Positions 17,581 to 25,931 of a stretch of 64,000 nt of DNA are shown one piece after another. Location: the NCBI RefSeq assembly GCF_000423925.1, contig NZ_KE384108.1:10984-74983 (forward strand). The letters run 5' to 3'. This stretch comes from Butyrivibrio sp. VCD2006. GTDB lineage: Bacteria > Bacillota > Clostridia > Lachnospirales > Lachnospiraceae. Within the stretch, counting starts at the first letter, position 1; each line of letters begins with the position of its first letter. A program made the position numbers and the translations under genes. The notes beneath the pieces are model-generated. The model worked only from the letters and a program-made list of their open reading frames with translations. It was not told where the DNA came from and searched no databases.

Positions 17581-17760
17581 ATGATAAAAGTACTGTTCGT
17601 CTGCTGGGGCAAGAGATTTCAGTAAAGCAGAAAGCCTTGAAAATACGGCATTTTGAAGAGCTATCAAACGGATTTACACCCCGTTTACACCTTTTGAAGG
17701 TGAACTACCCGATAATTGATGAGAGCACTCTGTGTGATGCAGGGTGCTTTTTCTTTGGCT
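17581..17760 (+). repeat. Junction copy D plus element left end (direct repeat with 7512-7690)
   Basis: ATGATAAAAGTACTGTTCGT then CTGC (MIKVLFVC) is followed by TGGGGCAAGAGATTTCAGTA and a left-end sequence parallel to that at copy C. That sequence includes the two TTACACC sites (17674, 17685) and the AGCACTCTG/CAGGGTGCT terminator. It is the left boundary of the D-E element, whose right boundary is the LMW-PTP start at 27271. Confidence 0.75.
17724..17752 (+). terminator. Terminator in element left end D
   Basis: AGCACTCTG-TGTGATG-CAGGGTGCT with five T. It isolates the defence operon downstream from transcription entering the element. Confidence 0.85.
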
Positions 17761-17849
17761 TGGTGGAGGAAAATTTTGGATTGATTATACAAGATGTTCC
17801 ATTTTGAAACAAAAACTACATGCGAATGAGAAAAAATCACAAATAGGTG

Positions 17850-17877
17850 TTGATTTATTTTGAGAATTGCATATAAT
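17850..17877 (+). promoter_or_regulatory. Promoter of the RloAB-CBASS gene run
   Basis: TTGATT at 17850, a 16-base spacer and a perfect TATAAT at 17872. The ribosome site AAAGGAGG at 17892 and ATG at 17909 follow. It is the only clear promoter before the four close-packed genes. Confidence 0.65.
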
Positions 17878-17908
17878 ACATAGTAAGAAGGAAAGGAGGC
17901 TTTATATC

Positions 17909-19177
17909 ATGCTGCTTCAATTCAACTATAAGAATTTTAAATCATTCAGGGATGATACAACATTAGATTTAACGGCAACAAAGATTTCTGAATTTAATAA
18001 CCATGTTGTATCTATTGCAAATGAGAAGGTTTTGCCTGTTGCAGCAATATTTGGTGCAAATGCAAGCGGAAAGTCAAATGTTCAAGAAGCCTTTAGATAT
18101 ATGTCTGCATATGTTATAAATTCACTCGACTATGGAAATGAATCTGAGTCTAAGAAGAATTCCAGGTTTTTCAAGCCGACTCCATTTTTATTTGATAATA
18201 CAAGTAAGAGCGCAGAGTCCTCATTTGAAGTATATTTTATTGACTCGGAGGAAAATGGCGCGAAAACTTACAATTATGGATTCACTGTTGATAGCAATGG
18301 CGTATGCGAGGAATGGCTAAACTATAAGGCTAAGTCATCAAGAGGGGATTTTAAGCGTATTTTCTATCGTAATGGAGATGAATTTGATTTTGTAGGCATT
18401 CCAACCAAGAGCCAGGAAAACTTAAAAATTGCATTGGAAAAGGAAACTCTCATTGTATCACTTGGAGCAAAACTCAAAATAGATAAACTGAAACTTATAA
18501 GGGATTGGTTTGTTCACAATGACTTTGCTGATTTTGGTAAGCCAATCGAAAACTATTTCTTATCTCAGTTAATTCCGGAAGGGTTTGAAGAGGACGAGAA
18601 GGTTCGTCAGAAGGTTGTTGACTACTTCTCGGCATTCGATTCCTCAATAATAGATTTTAAAGTTGAGGTTATAAAGTCAGAAGTCGATGATGCAGATAAG
18701 CAATTCAGAATCGATGCTGTGCATAAAATGATAGATTCTGACCAGACAACGTCTATTCCTCTTCAGTATGAATCGGCAGGCACTCTTAGGATGTTTGCAT
18801 TGTATCCTATGTTGCAGGATGTGTTGTCAACTGGAGGGGTTTTCTTTATTGACGAACTTAATGCTAGACTCCACCCTTTGCTTGTTAGAGCTTTTGTTAT
18901 TACATTCCTTGATCCTGAGATTAATACAAATCACGCGCAGCTGATTTTTACATCTCATGATTCTTGGCAGCTTAACGGTAATATTCTAAGAAGAGATGAA
19001 ATCTGGTTCACCGAAAAAGATTCAAATGGAATCTCATACCTTTTTTCATTGGCTGATTTTGTAGATGAGGATGGGGTTAAGATCCGTAAGGATGAAAATT
19101 ATGAAAAGAACTATTTGTTGGGAAAGTATGGAGCAATACCTACTTTGAAGCATTTCGATATGTTCAAGGGGGAATAA
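17909..19177 (+). CDS. RloA / AbiLi-type AAA ATPase
   Basis: 422 residues; ATG 17909 is chosen for its AAAGGAGG, against a longer open frame from 17867. The N-terminal MLLQFNYKNFKSFRDDTTLD and Walker A FGANASGKSN (residues 48-57) mark the SMC/RecF-like ABC ATPase group. Walker B FFIDELNARLHP is near residue 312 and SHD near 349. RloA proteins pair with RloB and correspond to lactococcal AbiLi, an abortive-infection ATPase. The RloB gene starts 3 bases after the stop. Confidence 0.85.
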   Translation: MLLQFNYKNFKSFRDDTTLDLTATKISEFNNHVVSIANEKVLPVAAIFGANASGKSNVQEAFRYMSAYVINSLDYGNESESKKNSRFFKPTPFLFDNTSKSAESSFEVYFIDSEENGAKTYNYGFTVDSNGVCEEWLNYKAKSSRGDFKRIFYRNGDEFDFVGIPTKSQENLKIALEKETLIVSLGAKLKIDKLKLIRDWFVHNDFADFGKPIENYFLSQLIPEGFEEDEKVRQKVVDYFSAFDSSIIDFKVEVIKSEVDDADKQFRIDAVHKMIDSDQTTSIPLQYESAGTLRMFALYPMLQDVLSTGGVFFIDELNARLHPLLVRAFVITFLDPEINTNHAQLIFTSHDSWQLNGNILRRDEIWFTEKDSNGISYLFSLADFVDEDGVKIRKDENYEKNYLLGKYGAIPTLKHFDMFKGE

Positions 19178-19180
19178 TGT

Positions 19181-19831
19181 ATGGCTCATATAGAAAGAAA
19201 TGGGAAGCGGAAAACTCGTGATCAACTTGCAAAAAGAAGAGTACCCGAATTGGGTTACTACTTCATAGTTACTGATACAGAAGAGACTGAACAGAACTAT
19301 ATGTATGGATTAAGAGACTCTATACCGGAAGAATTACAAGGCAAGTTGGTCATAAAGGTAATTAAGACTAAATCTAGCGACCTAGTTGATGAAGCCAGAA
19401 ATCTAGCATCTGTCAATGTGCAATATCGCGAGATATGGATCATTTTTGATCGCGATAAGGTCATGAATTTTGACGAGATAATTCGACAGGCCGAAGATAA
19501 AGGCATCAGCGTTGGATGGACAAATCCATGTATCGAGGAATGGTTTAATGCTTATTTTGGCTCTATGCCTACATATCAGGATTCTGTTGCTTGTTGTAAT
19601 GGATTTGCTCAGACATTCAAAAGAATTACTGGACAGAAGTATGTTAAATCAGATAAGGACATTTACGAGAAACTTAATCGTTACGGTGATGAGGAACAAG
19701 CCATAAAACTTGCTGACCAGAAATACAATGAGCATATATTGAATGGTAATGAAAAGCCAACAGAAATGTGCCCATGTACGACCGTGCATTGCTTGGTGAG
19801 AGAAATAAAATCTAAGATTTCAGTGCTATAA
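19181..19831 (+). CDS. RloB / AbiLii-type effector protein
   Basis: 216 residues. The N-terminal segment YYFIVTDTEETEQNYMYGLR and the later REIWIIFDRDKVMNFDEII give the acidic pattern (E near the N-terminus, then DxD) of the Toprim-like RloB fold. NPCIEEWFNAYF is another family block. RloB is expected to be the nuclease partner of the RloA ATPase in an abortive-infection response. It is preceded by AAGGGGG and followed after 11 bases by the CD-NTase gene, which suggests one operon. Confidence 0.85.
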   Translation: MAHIERNGKRKTRDQLAKRRVPELGYYFIVTDTEETEQNYMYGLRDSIPEELQGKLVIKVIKTKSSDLVDEARNLASVNVQYREIWIIFDRDKVMNFDEIIRQAEDKGISVGWTNPCIEEWFNAYFGSMPTYQDSVACCNGFAQTFKRITGQKYVKSDKDIYEKLNRYGDEEQAIKLADQKYNEHILNGNEKPTEMCPCTTVHCLVREIKSKISVL

Positions 19832-19842
19832 AAGGAGTTACT

Positions 19843-20739
19843 ATGAGATATCCAGAAAACACATTACAATCCTGGACCAATCCGCTTTCAGAAACAGAAG
19901 AAAACAGGGTCGATAATACAATTAGAATGATAAGGGATGCAATCCAAAGTAAGGATGAATTATCTAATGTGGAGTTTGAGATTTTTGCTCAAGGGTCATA
20001 TGCTAATAATACTAATGTTCGACAGAATAGTGATATAGATATTTGTGTAATGCTTAAATCATCATTTTATACGAATTATGAAGAGGGAACGTCTTCGGCT
20101 GATTTTGGATACACTGATGGTGAAATGAGTTTTGATGATTTTAGAGAGTATGTTATTGACGCACTTAGGTCGAAGTTTGGATATGCTAGTGTTTCACCCC
20201 AAAATAAATGTATTGACATAGATGCAAATAGTTATCATGTAAACGCTGATGTAGTACCTGCATTACAGTATAGAGATTACAAGATTATTCATAGTCGCAA
20301 TAAAGATAGATTCGTTGAAGGAATAAAATTCTTTTCACAAACAGGTGCCCAGGTTATCAATTATCCCAAAGACCACATTAGTAACGGAAGAAAAAAGAAT
20401 AACGATACAAATTACAAGTTTAAGAAATTGGTTCGTATAATGAAACGTATCCGTAATGAAATGGTTTTCGATGGCAAACTTAATGGTGAAATAATCACAT
20501 CATTTTTGGTTGAATGTTTGGTTTGGAATGTTCCTAATTCACATATAACAAAATATGATTCATGGAACGACACATTACAAGATTCTATAGCCTATTTATG
20601 GAATGCGATTAATGATGGTAACGCTGATGAGTGGGGTGAAGTGAGCGAACGGTTATATTTATTTAGAGGACGTAAATGGACTATGCAGGACACCAAAGAT
20701 TTCTTGGGAAAAATGTATAATTATTTGGGGTTTAAATAA
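19843..20739 (+). CDS. CD-NTase, the signal-producing enzyme of a CBASS system
   Basis: 298 residues with AAAGGAG before the ATG. The nucleotidyltransferase core shows GSYANNT (G51-S52) followed by NSDIDICVML with the metal aspartates D64 and D66, and a third aspartate in NADVVPAL (D136). A helical OAS-like C-terminal region follows (KKLVRIMKRIRNEM...SFLVECLVWNVP). CD-NTases make cyclic oligonucleotides on phage infection that activate a neighbouring effector. The effector gene starts 1 base after this stop. The clade and nucleotide product cannot be read from sequence alone. Confidence 0.88.
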   Translation: MRYPENTLQSWTNPLSETEENRVDNTIRMIRDAIQSKDELSNVEFEIFAQGSYANNTNVRQNSDIDICVMLKSSFYTNYEEGTSSADFGYTDGEMSFDDFREYVIDALRSKFGYASVSPQNKCIDIDANSYHVNADVVPALQYRDYKIIHSRNKDRFVEGIKFFSQTGAQVINYPKDHISNGRKKNNDTNYKFKKLVRIMKRIRNEMVFDGKLNGEIITSFLVECLVWNVPNSHITKYDSWNDTLQDSIAYLWNAINDGNADEWGEVSERLYLFRGRKWTMQDTKDFLGKMYNYLGFK

Positions 20740-20740
20740 T

Positions 20741-21289
20741 ATGAAAAACGCATTAGATAAACTTATAAAATTTGGAGTCTGGATTACTGTAATTCTGTTT
20801 ATTATTCGGTGTATCCCATCAATAGGTGTGTTGATCGCTGCGTGGAGATCAAGAGATTATCTTGGTTTCGCATATAACGTCGCTAGTTATGTAGGAGAAG
20901 CAATTGCAGTTGGATTCATCATAATAAAACTATTTGATGTGTGGATTTGGAAATGGAAACCTTTGCGTAAACTGCATGGTATTCCGGTCTTGGCTAAAGA
21001 TTATAAAGGTAAACTTTCCTCTAGTTTTGATAAGAAAGACTATAAGGGTAACCTAACTATAAAACAGACATTTTCAAGGATAAGCATTAAATTTATGTCG
21101 AATGAGAGCTTTAGTTACAGCATTGTTGCCTCAATCATAGATAACAACGATACCAATCAACTAATTTATACTTATCATAATGATCCAAAAGCAACTATAC
21201 AAGAGAGAAGTCCTATTCATTATGGAACGGCTATTTTATCCATTGACAATGTGGGGAAAATAGAAGGGAACTACTTCACGGGTAGGTGA
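20741..21289 (+). CDS. Cap15-like 2TM beta-barrel CBASS effector, C-terminus cut by a premature stop
   Basis: 182 residues. Two membrane helices (~12-33 and ~48-68) precede a beta-rich domain starting IPVLAKDYKGKLSSSF and including QTFSRISIKFMSNESFSYSI, YTYHNDPK, HYGTAILSI and EGNYFTGR. This layout is that of the S-2TM-beta/Cap15 effector, which oligomerises and disrupts the inner membrane. Beyond the TGA (21287-21289) the same frame continues SVGYMTFTAVSDVDKKK to a TAG at 21341-21343. In the family a G-x-(M/I)-x-F strand follows the YxTxR motif and closes the barrel, so the stop probably removes the last strand. Confidence 0.8.
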   Translation: MKNALDKLIKFGVWITVILFIIRCIPSIGVLIAAWRSRDYLGFAYNVASYVGEAIAVGFIIIKLFDVWIWKWKPLRKLHGIPVLAKDYKGKLSSSFDKKDYKGNLTIKQTFSRISIKFMSNESFSYSIVASIIDNNDTNQLIYTYHNDPKATIQERSPIHYGTAILSIDNVGKIEGNYFTGR

Positions 21290-21529
21290 TCTGTTGGCTA
21301 TATGACATTTACGGCTGTGTCCGATGTTGATAAGAAAAAGTAGTTACAGTAGTCCGTTTGGGCGGTAGTTCCCACTATTGGAGTGCAATTCTTTGCAAAT
21401 TATGCCGTGAAATGCCATTTCGGACGAAAAAACCGGATAAGTAGCAAGCGTTGAAAAGTAAGGCTAAAACATGGCATTTATACTTATTATCATGGACAAT
21501 CTCATATTGTTCTCGATAAGGAGGTTCTG

Positions 21530-23743
21530 ATGAAAACCCACGAACAATTCATACAAGAGATGAAACTTAAGCATCCTGGAATCGTAATAGTTGGTACATA
21601 CCAAGGAACTGCTAATAAAATAGAGTGGATCTGTTCTAATTGTGGAGAACATCAATTTACTCTTCCTCAGAATCTTCTAAAACCTGAAGCAACTGGGCTA
21701 TGTAGAAAGTGTTTTAATCAACAATTAGCTTCTAGTCGCCAAAAAACTCATGAACAATTTTTGCAAGAACTAGCTGCTGTTCATCCGGATATTATTATTT
21801 CTGGAGTATTCCAAGGTAATAACAGAAAGATCGAGTGGGTATGCGGTAACTGCGGGAAAAAGCAATTATCTTTTCCGACCAATTTATTAAAAGCAACCAA
21901 AACACCCTACTGCGTCGAATGTAGCAGACAGTTAAAATCTTCAAGAGTAGAAAAAAAGCCAGACGGAGGCGTATATTCAATTAACGAGCTTAATGCCAAG
22001 CGGTTCTATGAAGCAGTTAATAATCGCGAACATCCGCCCATTATTCTAGATGAGTATCAAGGCATTAGAGTTAAAATTCGTTTTAAATGCGCTGTATGTG
22101 GTCACATATGGTCAACACGCCCGAATGACTTCTTAAAATCTAAACATCCATGTCCCAAATGTGCAGATCGAAGCCATGCAGTAAAAAATGATGAGTTTAT
22201 TGAGCGTCTGGCTGCAATCAATCCTTACGTCATTCCGCTTGAAGCGTATAAACGCCAAGATCAACATATCCGTTGTAAATGCTCTCGATGCGGTCATATT
22301 TGGTCCGTTACTCCCGGGGGGCTTTTTGCGGGAAATGGCTGTCCAAGCTGCAGTCATACCGCAACTTCATATTTTGAACAGTTTCTCCTTCTTTCGTTAC
22401 GGACTACTCTTGGCGAAGAAAATGTTTTATCCAGAGACAAAAAAGCTATTGGATCCGAATTAGACATTTATATTCCTGAAAAAAATGTAGCTTTTGAATA
22501 TGGATCATGGTTTTATCATAAAAAACGAATAAATAATGATATTAAGAAAGTAAATAAATGTCGAGAAAAAGGGATACGATTGATTCGAGTTTACGATGGT
22601 TGTGGAAAAGAAATACAAAAAGGGAACGATGTATTCTCATTTCCAAAGAACATTGCCTTAGACCTTAGTGATTCAATAGAAACCGTTAAAATACTTTACA
22701 CTGCTATCAATATTTCATTAGACATTGATGATGCAACGTTCTCATCGATCTCCGACAAAGCCTATCTTCTATCCAGGAAGATGACTACAGATCAGTTTAA
22801 AGAAAAAATATCAGCATATCAGCCTAATATTGAAATATTAGGGGAATATAAGAGTTCTTCAAGCAGAATAGCTTGCAAATGTGGAATCTGTGGACATATC
22901 TGGCATCCGTATGCACATGGTTTATTGGCTGGATATGGATGTCCAAACTGTTTCCATCAATCTCAAAAAAAAGATGCGCATACATATATTGCGCAAATGC
23001 ACCAAGCAAATCCGGATTTAGAATTGCAAGAGCCATATATTGCTAGTAATCGTCGAATACTGGTTAAATGTACTAAATGTGGCAGGCAATGGCGTCCATT
23101 TGCAAGCACTTTACTTCATGGGTACGGATGTGCACAATGCAAGAAGACTTCTGCAGCTGAAAAAGCGTTATCCGAAATAACTCGCGTCAATCCCCAAATT
23201 ATTATACTAGGAAAATACCTGGGAACAAATAAAACCATCAAGGTAAAATGTCAAATATGTGGGCAAACTTGGACACCTGTTGTCAATAACCTTATTAATA
23301 ATACTTCTCACTGCCCAAATTGCAGTAGAAAAGCTGCTAATGACAAAATGCGAATGAGCAATGACGAATTTCTCAAAAGGTTATCTGATGTGTCTTCAAG
23401 TATTGAGCCTCTTGAAGAATACACTGGTGCCAACAACAAAATAAACGTTCGTTGTAAGATTTGCGGTTACGAATGGTCCCCGCGAGCAATTGACTTACTT
23501 ACAGGGAGGGGCTGTAGAAAATGTAAATACAGAATACTTACGGAAAAAATGAGAAGGTCCCCGGAACAGTTTCGAAAAGAAATGCAGGAAATTAATCCGA
23601 ACATTACTATTATTGGTGAATATACAAGAGCAAATGACCCCATCGAAGTTTCCTGTAAACTCTGTGGGAAAATTTGGAGTCCTCATGCGTCTTCCCTTCT
23701 CCGAGGAACTGGATGTCCAAGTTGCTCAAAGAAAAAGAAATAG
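21530..23743 (+). CDS. Nine-zinc-ribbon protein with an embedded Vsr-like nuclease domain
   Basis: 737 residues with AAGGAGG before the ATG. Nine repeats of ~65 residues each carry CxxCG...CxxC with a GHIWSP-like core. Four precede and five follow a central segment at ~285-380. That segment reads SYFEQFLLLSLRTTLGEENV, GSELDIYIPEKNVAFEYGSW and KCREKGIRLIRVYDG, matching the E-L-DIYIP...AFEYG pattern of PD-(D/E)XK enzymes of the very-short-patch-repair type. Zinc-ribbon/Vsr proteins occur in islands near defence genes. DNA or RNA cleavage is a strong inference; a defence role is a guess from the neighbours. It has its own ribosome site, 187 bases after the extended Cap15 frame. Confidence 0.8.
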   Translation: MKTHEQFIQEMKLKHPGIVIVGTYQGTANKIEWICSNCGEHQFTLPQNLLKPEATGLCRKCFNQQLASSRQKTHEQFLQELAAVHPDIIISGVFQGNNRKIEWVCGNCGKKQLSFPTNLLKATKTPYCVECSRQLKSSRVEKKPDGGVYSINELNAKRFYEAVNNREHPPIILDEYQGIRVKIRFKCAVCGHIWSTRPNDFLKSKHPCPKCADRSHAVKNDEFIERLAAINPYVIPLEAYKRQDQHIRCKCSRCGHIWSVTPGGLFAGNGCPSCSHTATSYFEQFLLLSLRTTLGEENVLSRDKKAIGSELDIYIPEKNVAFEYGSWFYHKKRINNDIKKVNKCREKGIRLIRVYDGCGKEIQKGNDVFSFPKNIALDLSDSIETVKILYTAINISLDIDDATFSSISDKAYLLSRKMTTDQFKEKISAYQPNIEILGEYKSSSSRIACKCGICGHIWHPYAHGLLAGYGCPNCFHQSQKKDAHTYIAQMHQANPDLELQEPYIASNRRILVKCTKCGRQWRPFASTLLHGYGCAQCKKTSAAEKALSEITRVNPQIIILGKYLGTNKTIKVKCQICGQTWTPVVNNLINNTSHCPNCSRKAANDKMRMSNDEFLKRLSDVSSSIEPLEEYTGANNKINVRCKICGYEWSPRAIDLLTGRGCRKCKYRILTEKMRRSPEQFRKEMQEINPNITIIGEYTRANDPIEVSCKLCGKIWSPHASSLLRGTGCPSCSKKKK

Positions 23744-23881
23744 TGATTCTTATTCAGATATATCTAACGTGGATTAAAGAATAAGAGGTGCATCTAGAGA
23801 TTTTTCTAAATTACGCTAGATAAGTTATGTCGGAGAAACTGGAGACTCTAATCCGGTTCCTATCGCAAGAATAGAAGACAC

Positions 23882-23910
23882 TTGACAAAAACGAACACAT
23901 ATTCTATATT
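23882..23910 (+). promoter_or_regulatory. Strong promoter with no gene behind it
   Basis: TTGACA at 23882, a 17-base spacer and TATATT at 23905. Downstream there is only a terminator about 60 bases away. Confidence 0.6.
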
Positions 23911-23916
23911 ATTGGT

Positions 23917-24002
23917 GTGTTTCTTATACCCTAAAATTGAGAAAACGACAATTTTATAAATGCTGCAGAAAGCTCAAACTCCTTGTGGTTTGGGCTTTTT
24001 TT
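23917..24002 (+). ncRNA. Candidate small RNA of about 85 nt
   Basis: A consensus-like promoter (23882-23910) is followed by ~55 bases without an ORF and then a strong terminator (23970-24002). The region lies between the zinc-ribbon gene and the mobilisation genes. The exact start is inferred from promoter spacing. Confidence 0.4.
23970..24002 (+). terminator. Terminator upstream of the mobilisation module
   Basis: AGCTCAAAC / GTTTGGGCT stem (one G-T pair), an 8-nt loop and seven T. Confidence 0.85.
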
Positions 24003-24353
24003 GATGCATTGAAAAATGTGGTGGGAATTTGAAACCAGGAAATGCGTGAAATCATGACTACAAAAAGTACTCGATTTTTGTTGTGATATTTCACAAAAGT
24101 GACTGTGCAGTATTAACAAAAATTAAATAAGAAAGGCGGTGATACAGAATGATGAAACTTTTGATTCGTGACGCAGGATGTGGATAACTCGGTTTCGTGT
24201 GTCCAAATCATACTACATGATCCCATTTTGGACACGCGGGAAGTATGAAAATCAGACTTCAGGAAATGTCCTTTGGAAACGTGAAGAAATGTCAAAAGGA
24301 CAAAGTAATAAGACTGAGAGAAATAAAACTGACTTTAGTAATACTAATCGTAT

Positions 24354-24409
24354 CCTATCCGTAGTGTGTCAAAACTACACTACGGTGGATCGGATGGGAT
24401 AAGGATAGG
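24354..24409 (+). other. Nested inverted repeat upstream of mobC
   Basis: CCGTAGTG (24359-24366) pairs with CACTACGG (24378-24385) and lies inside CCTATCC (24354) / GGATAGG (24403). The surrounding 24003-24463 has no convincing gene; the only frame (24178-24402) has no ribosome site or recognisable sequence. The hairpin could be an operator, a leader or part of a transfer origin. Confidence 0.4.
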
Positions 24410-24462
24410 AGGTGGTCATCTTGAGAGGAACATAGAAAAGAATATCGGTAACTATTAACGCA

Positions 24463-24485
24463 GGCATCCTTAGGGATGTCTTTTT
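24463..24485 (+). terminator. Short terminator before mobC
   Basis: GGCATCC-TTAG-GGATGTC followed by five T, 25 bases before the mobC start. It may attenuate mobC expression. Confidence 0.7.
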
Positions 24486-24509
24486 CATTTTATGAAGGAG
24501 AAAGAATCA

Positions 24510-24857
24510 ATGTTTAATCAAGAATCTCTTCCGTGTAACAGACAGATCCATATCAAACTTTCGGACAAAGAATTAAAGCTGATCCGGGATAGGATGGAGC
24601 AAATGGGTTTCAAGAATATGAGTGCCTATATCAGAAAAATGGCAATCGATGGATATTACATCAATGTAGATTTTACTGCAATTCATGATCTTGCCAAGAT
24701 GATGTGCATCGACAGCAGAAACATTAATCAGATTGCAAAAGAAGCCAATACCTATGGCTGGGTTGATGAAAATATCATCGCAGAAATGAAAGCTGAGCAT
24801 GAGAAAGTTCTGGAAACGGTAAAAGAGTATTTTGATAAATTGCTTGAAATCATGTAG
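24510..24857 (+). CDS. MobC-like relaxosome accessory protein
   Basis: 115 residues from ATG 24510 (GAAGGAG 9 bases upstream; an in-frame ATG at 24492 lacks one). It reads RQIHIKLSDKELKLIRDRME, then NMSAYIRKMAIDGYYI and DSRNINQIAKEANTYG, the ribbon-helix-helix-like start and NxNQIA block of MobC proteins. MobC helps a relaxase open DNA at oriT. No relaxase gene is present downstream, where MobA would normally lie. Confidence 0.8.
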   Translation: MFNQESLPCNRQIHIKLSDKELKLIRDRMEQMGFKNMSAYIRKMAIDGYYINVDFTAIHDLAKMMCIDSRNINQIAKEANTYGWVDENIIAEMKAEHEKVLETVKEYFDKLLEIM

Positions 24858-25038
24858 TTCCGGATAAGTGTTTTTAGCCTGCTTGCAGGCGTAGCTTGTC
24901 GATGAAAAATCGGCAATCGGGGGGATTGGGGCATACTCCCCAACAAGCAAAAATCGCATCAGGTGTACACCGATGCACTGCTTGCCAGTTTATAAACAAC
25001 AAAATTTTCGATATGGAAAAAGAAAGGAATAAAGAAAA
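24858..25038 (+). other. Possible oriT/relaxase-junction scar
   Basis: Contains GCCTGCTTGCAGGC, an inverted repeat, and GGGGCATACTCCCC followed by AACAAGC, a motif I associate with the mobC-mobA boundary of small Firmicute mobile elements. The relaxase that should follow is missing and RepA_N starts instead, so this is probably a transfer-origin region or a deletion scar. Confidence 0.35.
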
Positions 25039-25455
25039 ATGACTATGACAGAATATGATGAATTAATGAATGATACAAGATTGTTTTACAGGCTTCCGAA
25101 GAGATTGTTTGAGGATCCTGCATTCGAAGAAATGTCGATTGATGCAAAAATGCTATACATGATTTTGCTTGATCGCAGATGTCTCTCGGAGATCAATGGA
25201 AGTGATTGGAGAGATGATCACGGGTGCGTGTTTATCTATTTTACCATCGAAGAGATGATGAGACTTATGAACTGTGGGAACAAAAAGATCAATGAGCTTT
25301 TGAAGGAATTGGAGAAATATGATCTTGTTCAGAGGAAGCACAGAGGGCTGGGAAAGCCAAACAGGATTTATGTGTATGATCTTCTTTCGCCGTACAATCC
25401 AAATTGGAAGCCTGGAGTAAAGAAAACTATGGAAGGAGAGGAAAAATATGCTTAA
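25039..25455 (+). CDS. RepA_N-type replication initiator (short form)
   Basis: 138 residues. RLFYRLPKRLFEDPAFEEMS, DAKMLYMILLDRRCLSEING and IYFTIEEMMRLMNCGNKKIN form the winged-helix N-terminal domain of RepA_N initiators, ending RGLGKPNRIYVYDL. The C-terminal domain of full plasmid initiators is absent. This is usual in integrative elements, where the protein helps excised-circle replication or control. It overlaps the next gene by 8 bases. Confidence 0.8.
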   Translation: MTMTEYDELMNDTRLFYRLPKRLFEDPAFEEMSIDAKMLYMILLDRRCLSEINGSDWRDDHGCVFIYFTIEEMMRLMNCGNKKINELLKELEKYDLVQRKHRGLGKPNRIYVYDLLSPYNPNWKPGVKKTMEGEEKYA

Positions 25456-25813
25456 TACAGATCTTGGATGCAACAATGCAAATGGAATAACTCTGATACA
25501 TGAGATTACAGAGCGTCCCGCTAAAGTTCCGACGATGGTTCCGCTTGCTTATGGGATTCTTTGTGAGCTGAAGAAGACTATGAAAGAAGCGGTTCCTGTA
25601 AAAGAGATGAAAGATAGCCCAGCTGTTTCCATTGCGGACAAGTATTCTCTATCGATACAGGAAGCTGCTGAGTATTACGGGATTGGAGAAAAAAGGCTTA
25701 GAAGCATTTTATCAGAGCACTATAATGAGCCGTTCGTTCTTGAAATAGGATCGCATCAGCGGATCAAAAGAAGACTCTTCGAAGAGTTTCTTGATCAGGC
25801 AACGGCGGTATAA
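25448..25813 (+). CDS. Excisionase-like helix-turn-helix protein
   Basis: 121 residues. The C-terminal half (~residue 57 on) is KYSLSIQEAAEYYGIGEKRL, then LEIGSHQRIKRRLFEEFLDQ, the DNA-binding pattern of Tn916-type Xis. The N-terminal ~55 residues are a poorly conserved extension. It lies directly upstream of the integrase gene and overlaps the RepA_N gene, the standard rep-xis-int order. It should steer the integrase toward excision. Confidence 0.75.
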   Translation: MLNTDLGCNNANGITLIHEITERPAKVPTMVPLAYGILCELKKTMKEAVPVKEMKDSPAVSIADKYSLSIQEAAEYYGIGEKRLRSILSEHYNEPFVLEIGSHQRIKRRLFEEFLDQATAV

Positions 25814-25857
25814 TTAAGCACATCAAATAATGAAAAGACAACAAAAAATACGTGGCA

Positions 25858-25908
25858 GGCGAACAGCCCGATTGATATAATGTCAATGTCGGGTAGTTCG
25901 CCTTTTTT
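25858..25908 (+). terminator. Long-stem terminator between xis and int
   Basis: GGCGAAC, CCCGA and ATTGA on the left pair with TCAAT, TCGGG and GTTCGCC on the right. Six T follow, just upstream of the integrase ribosome site. It could attenuate integrase expression. Confidence 0.85.
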
Positions 25909-25931
25909 AATTGACAAGGAGGACTACTAAT

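Noticed and set aside
17867-17908. Longer N-terminus for RloA from 17867
   Set aside because: The extra residues would overlap the -10 box and the AAAGGAGG site. ATG 17909 fits family N-termini.
24178-24402. 74-residue ORF before mobC
   Set aside because: No ribosome site, contains the nested inverted repeat and shows no recognisable protein pattern.
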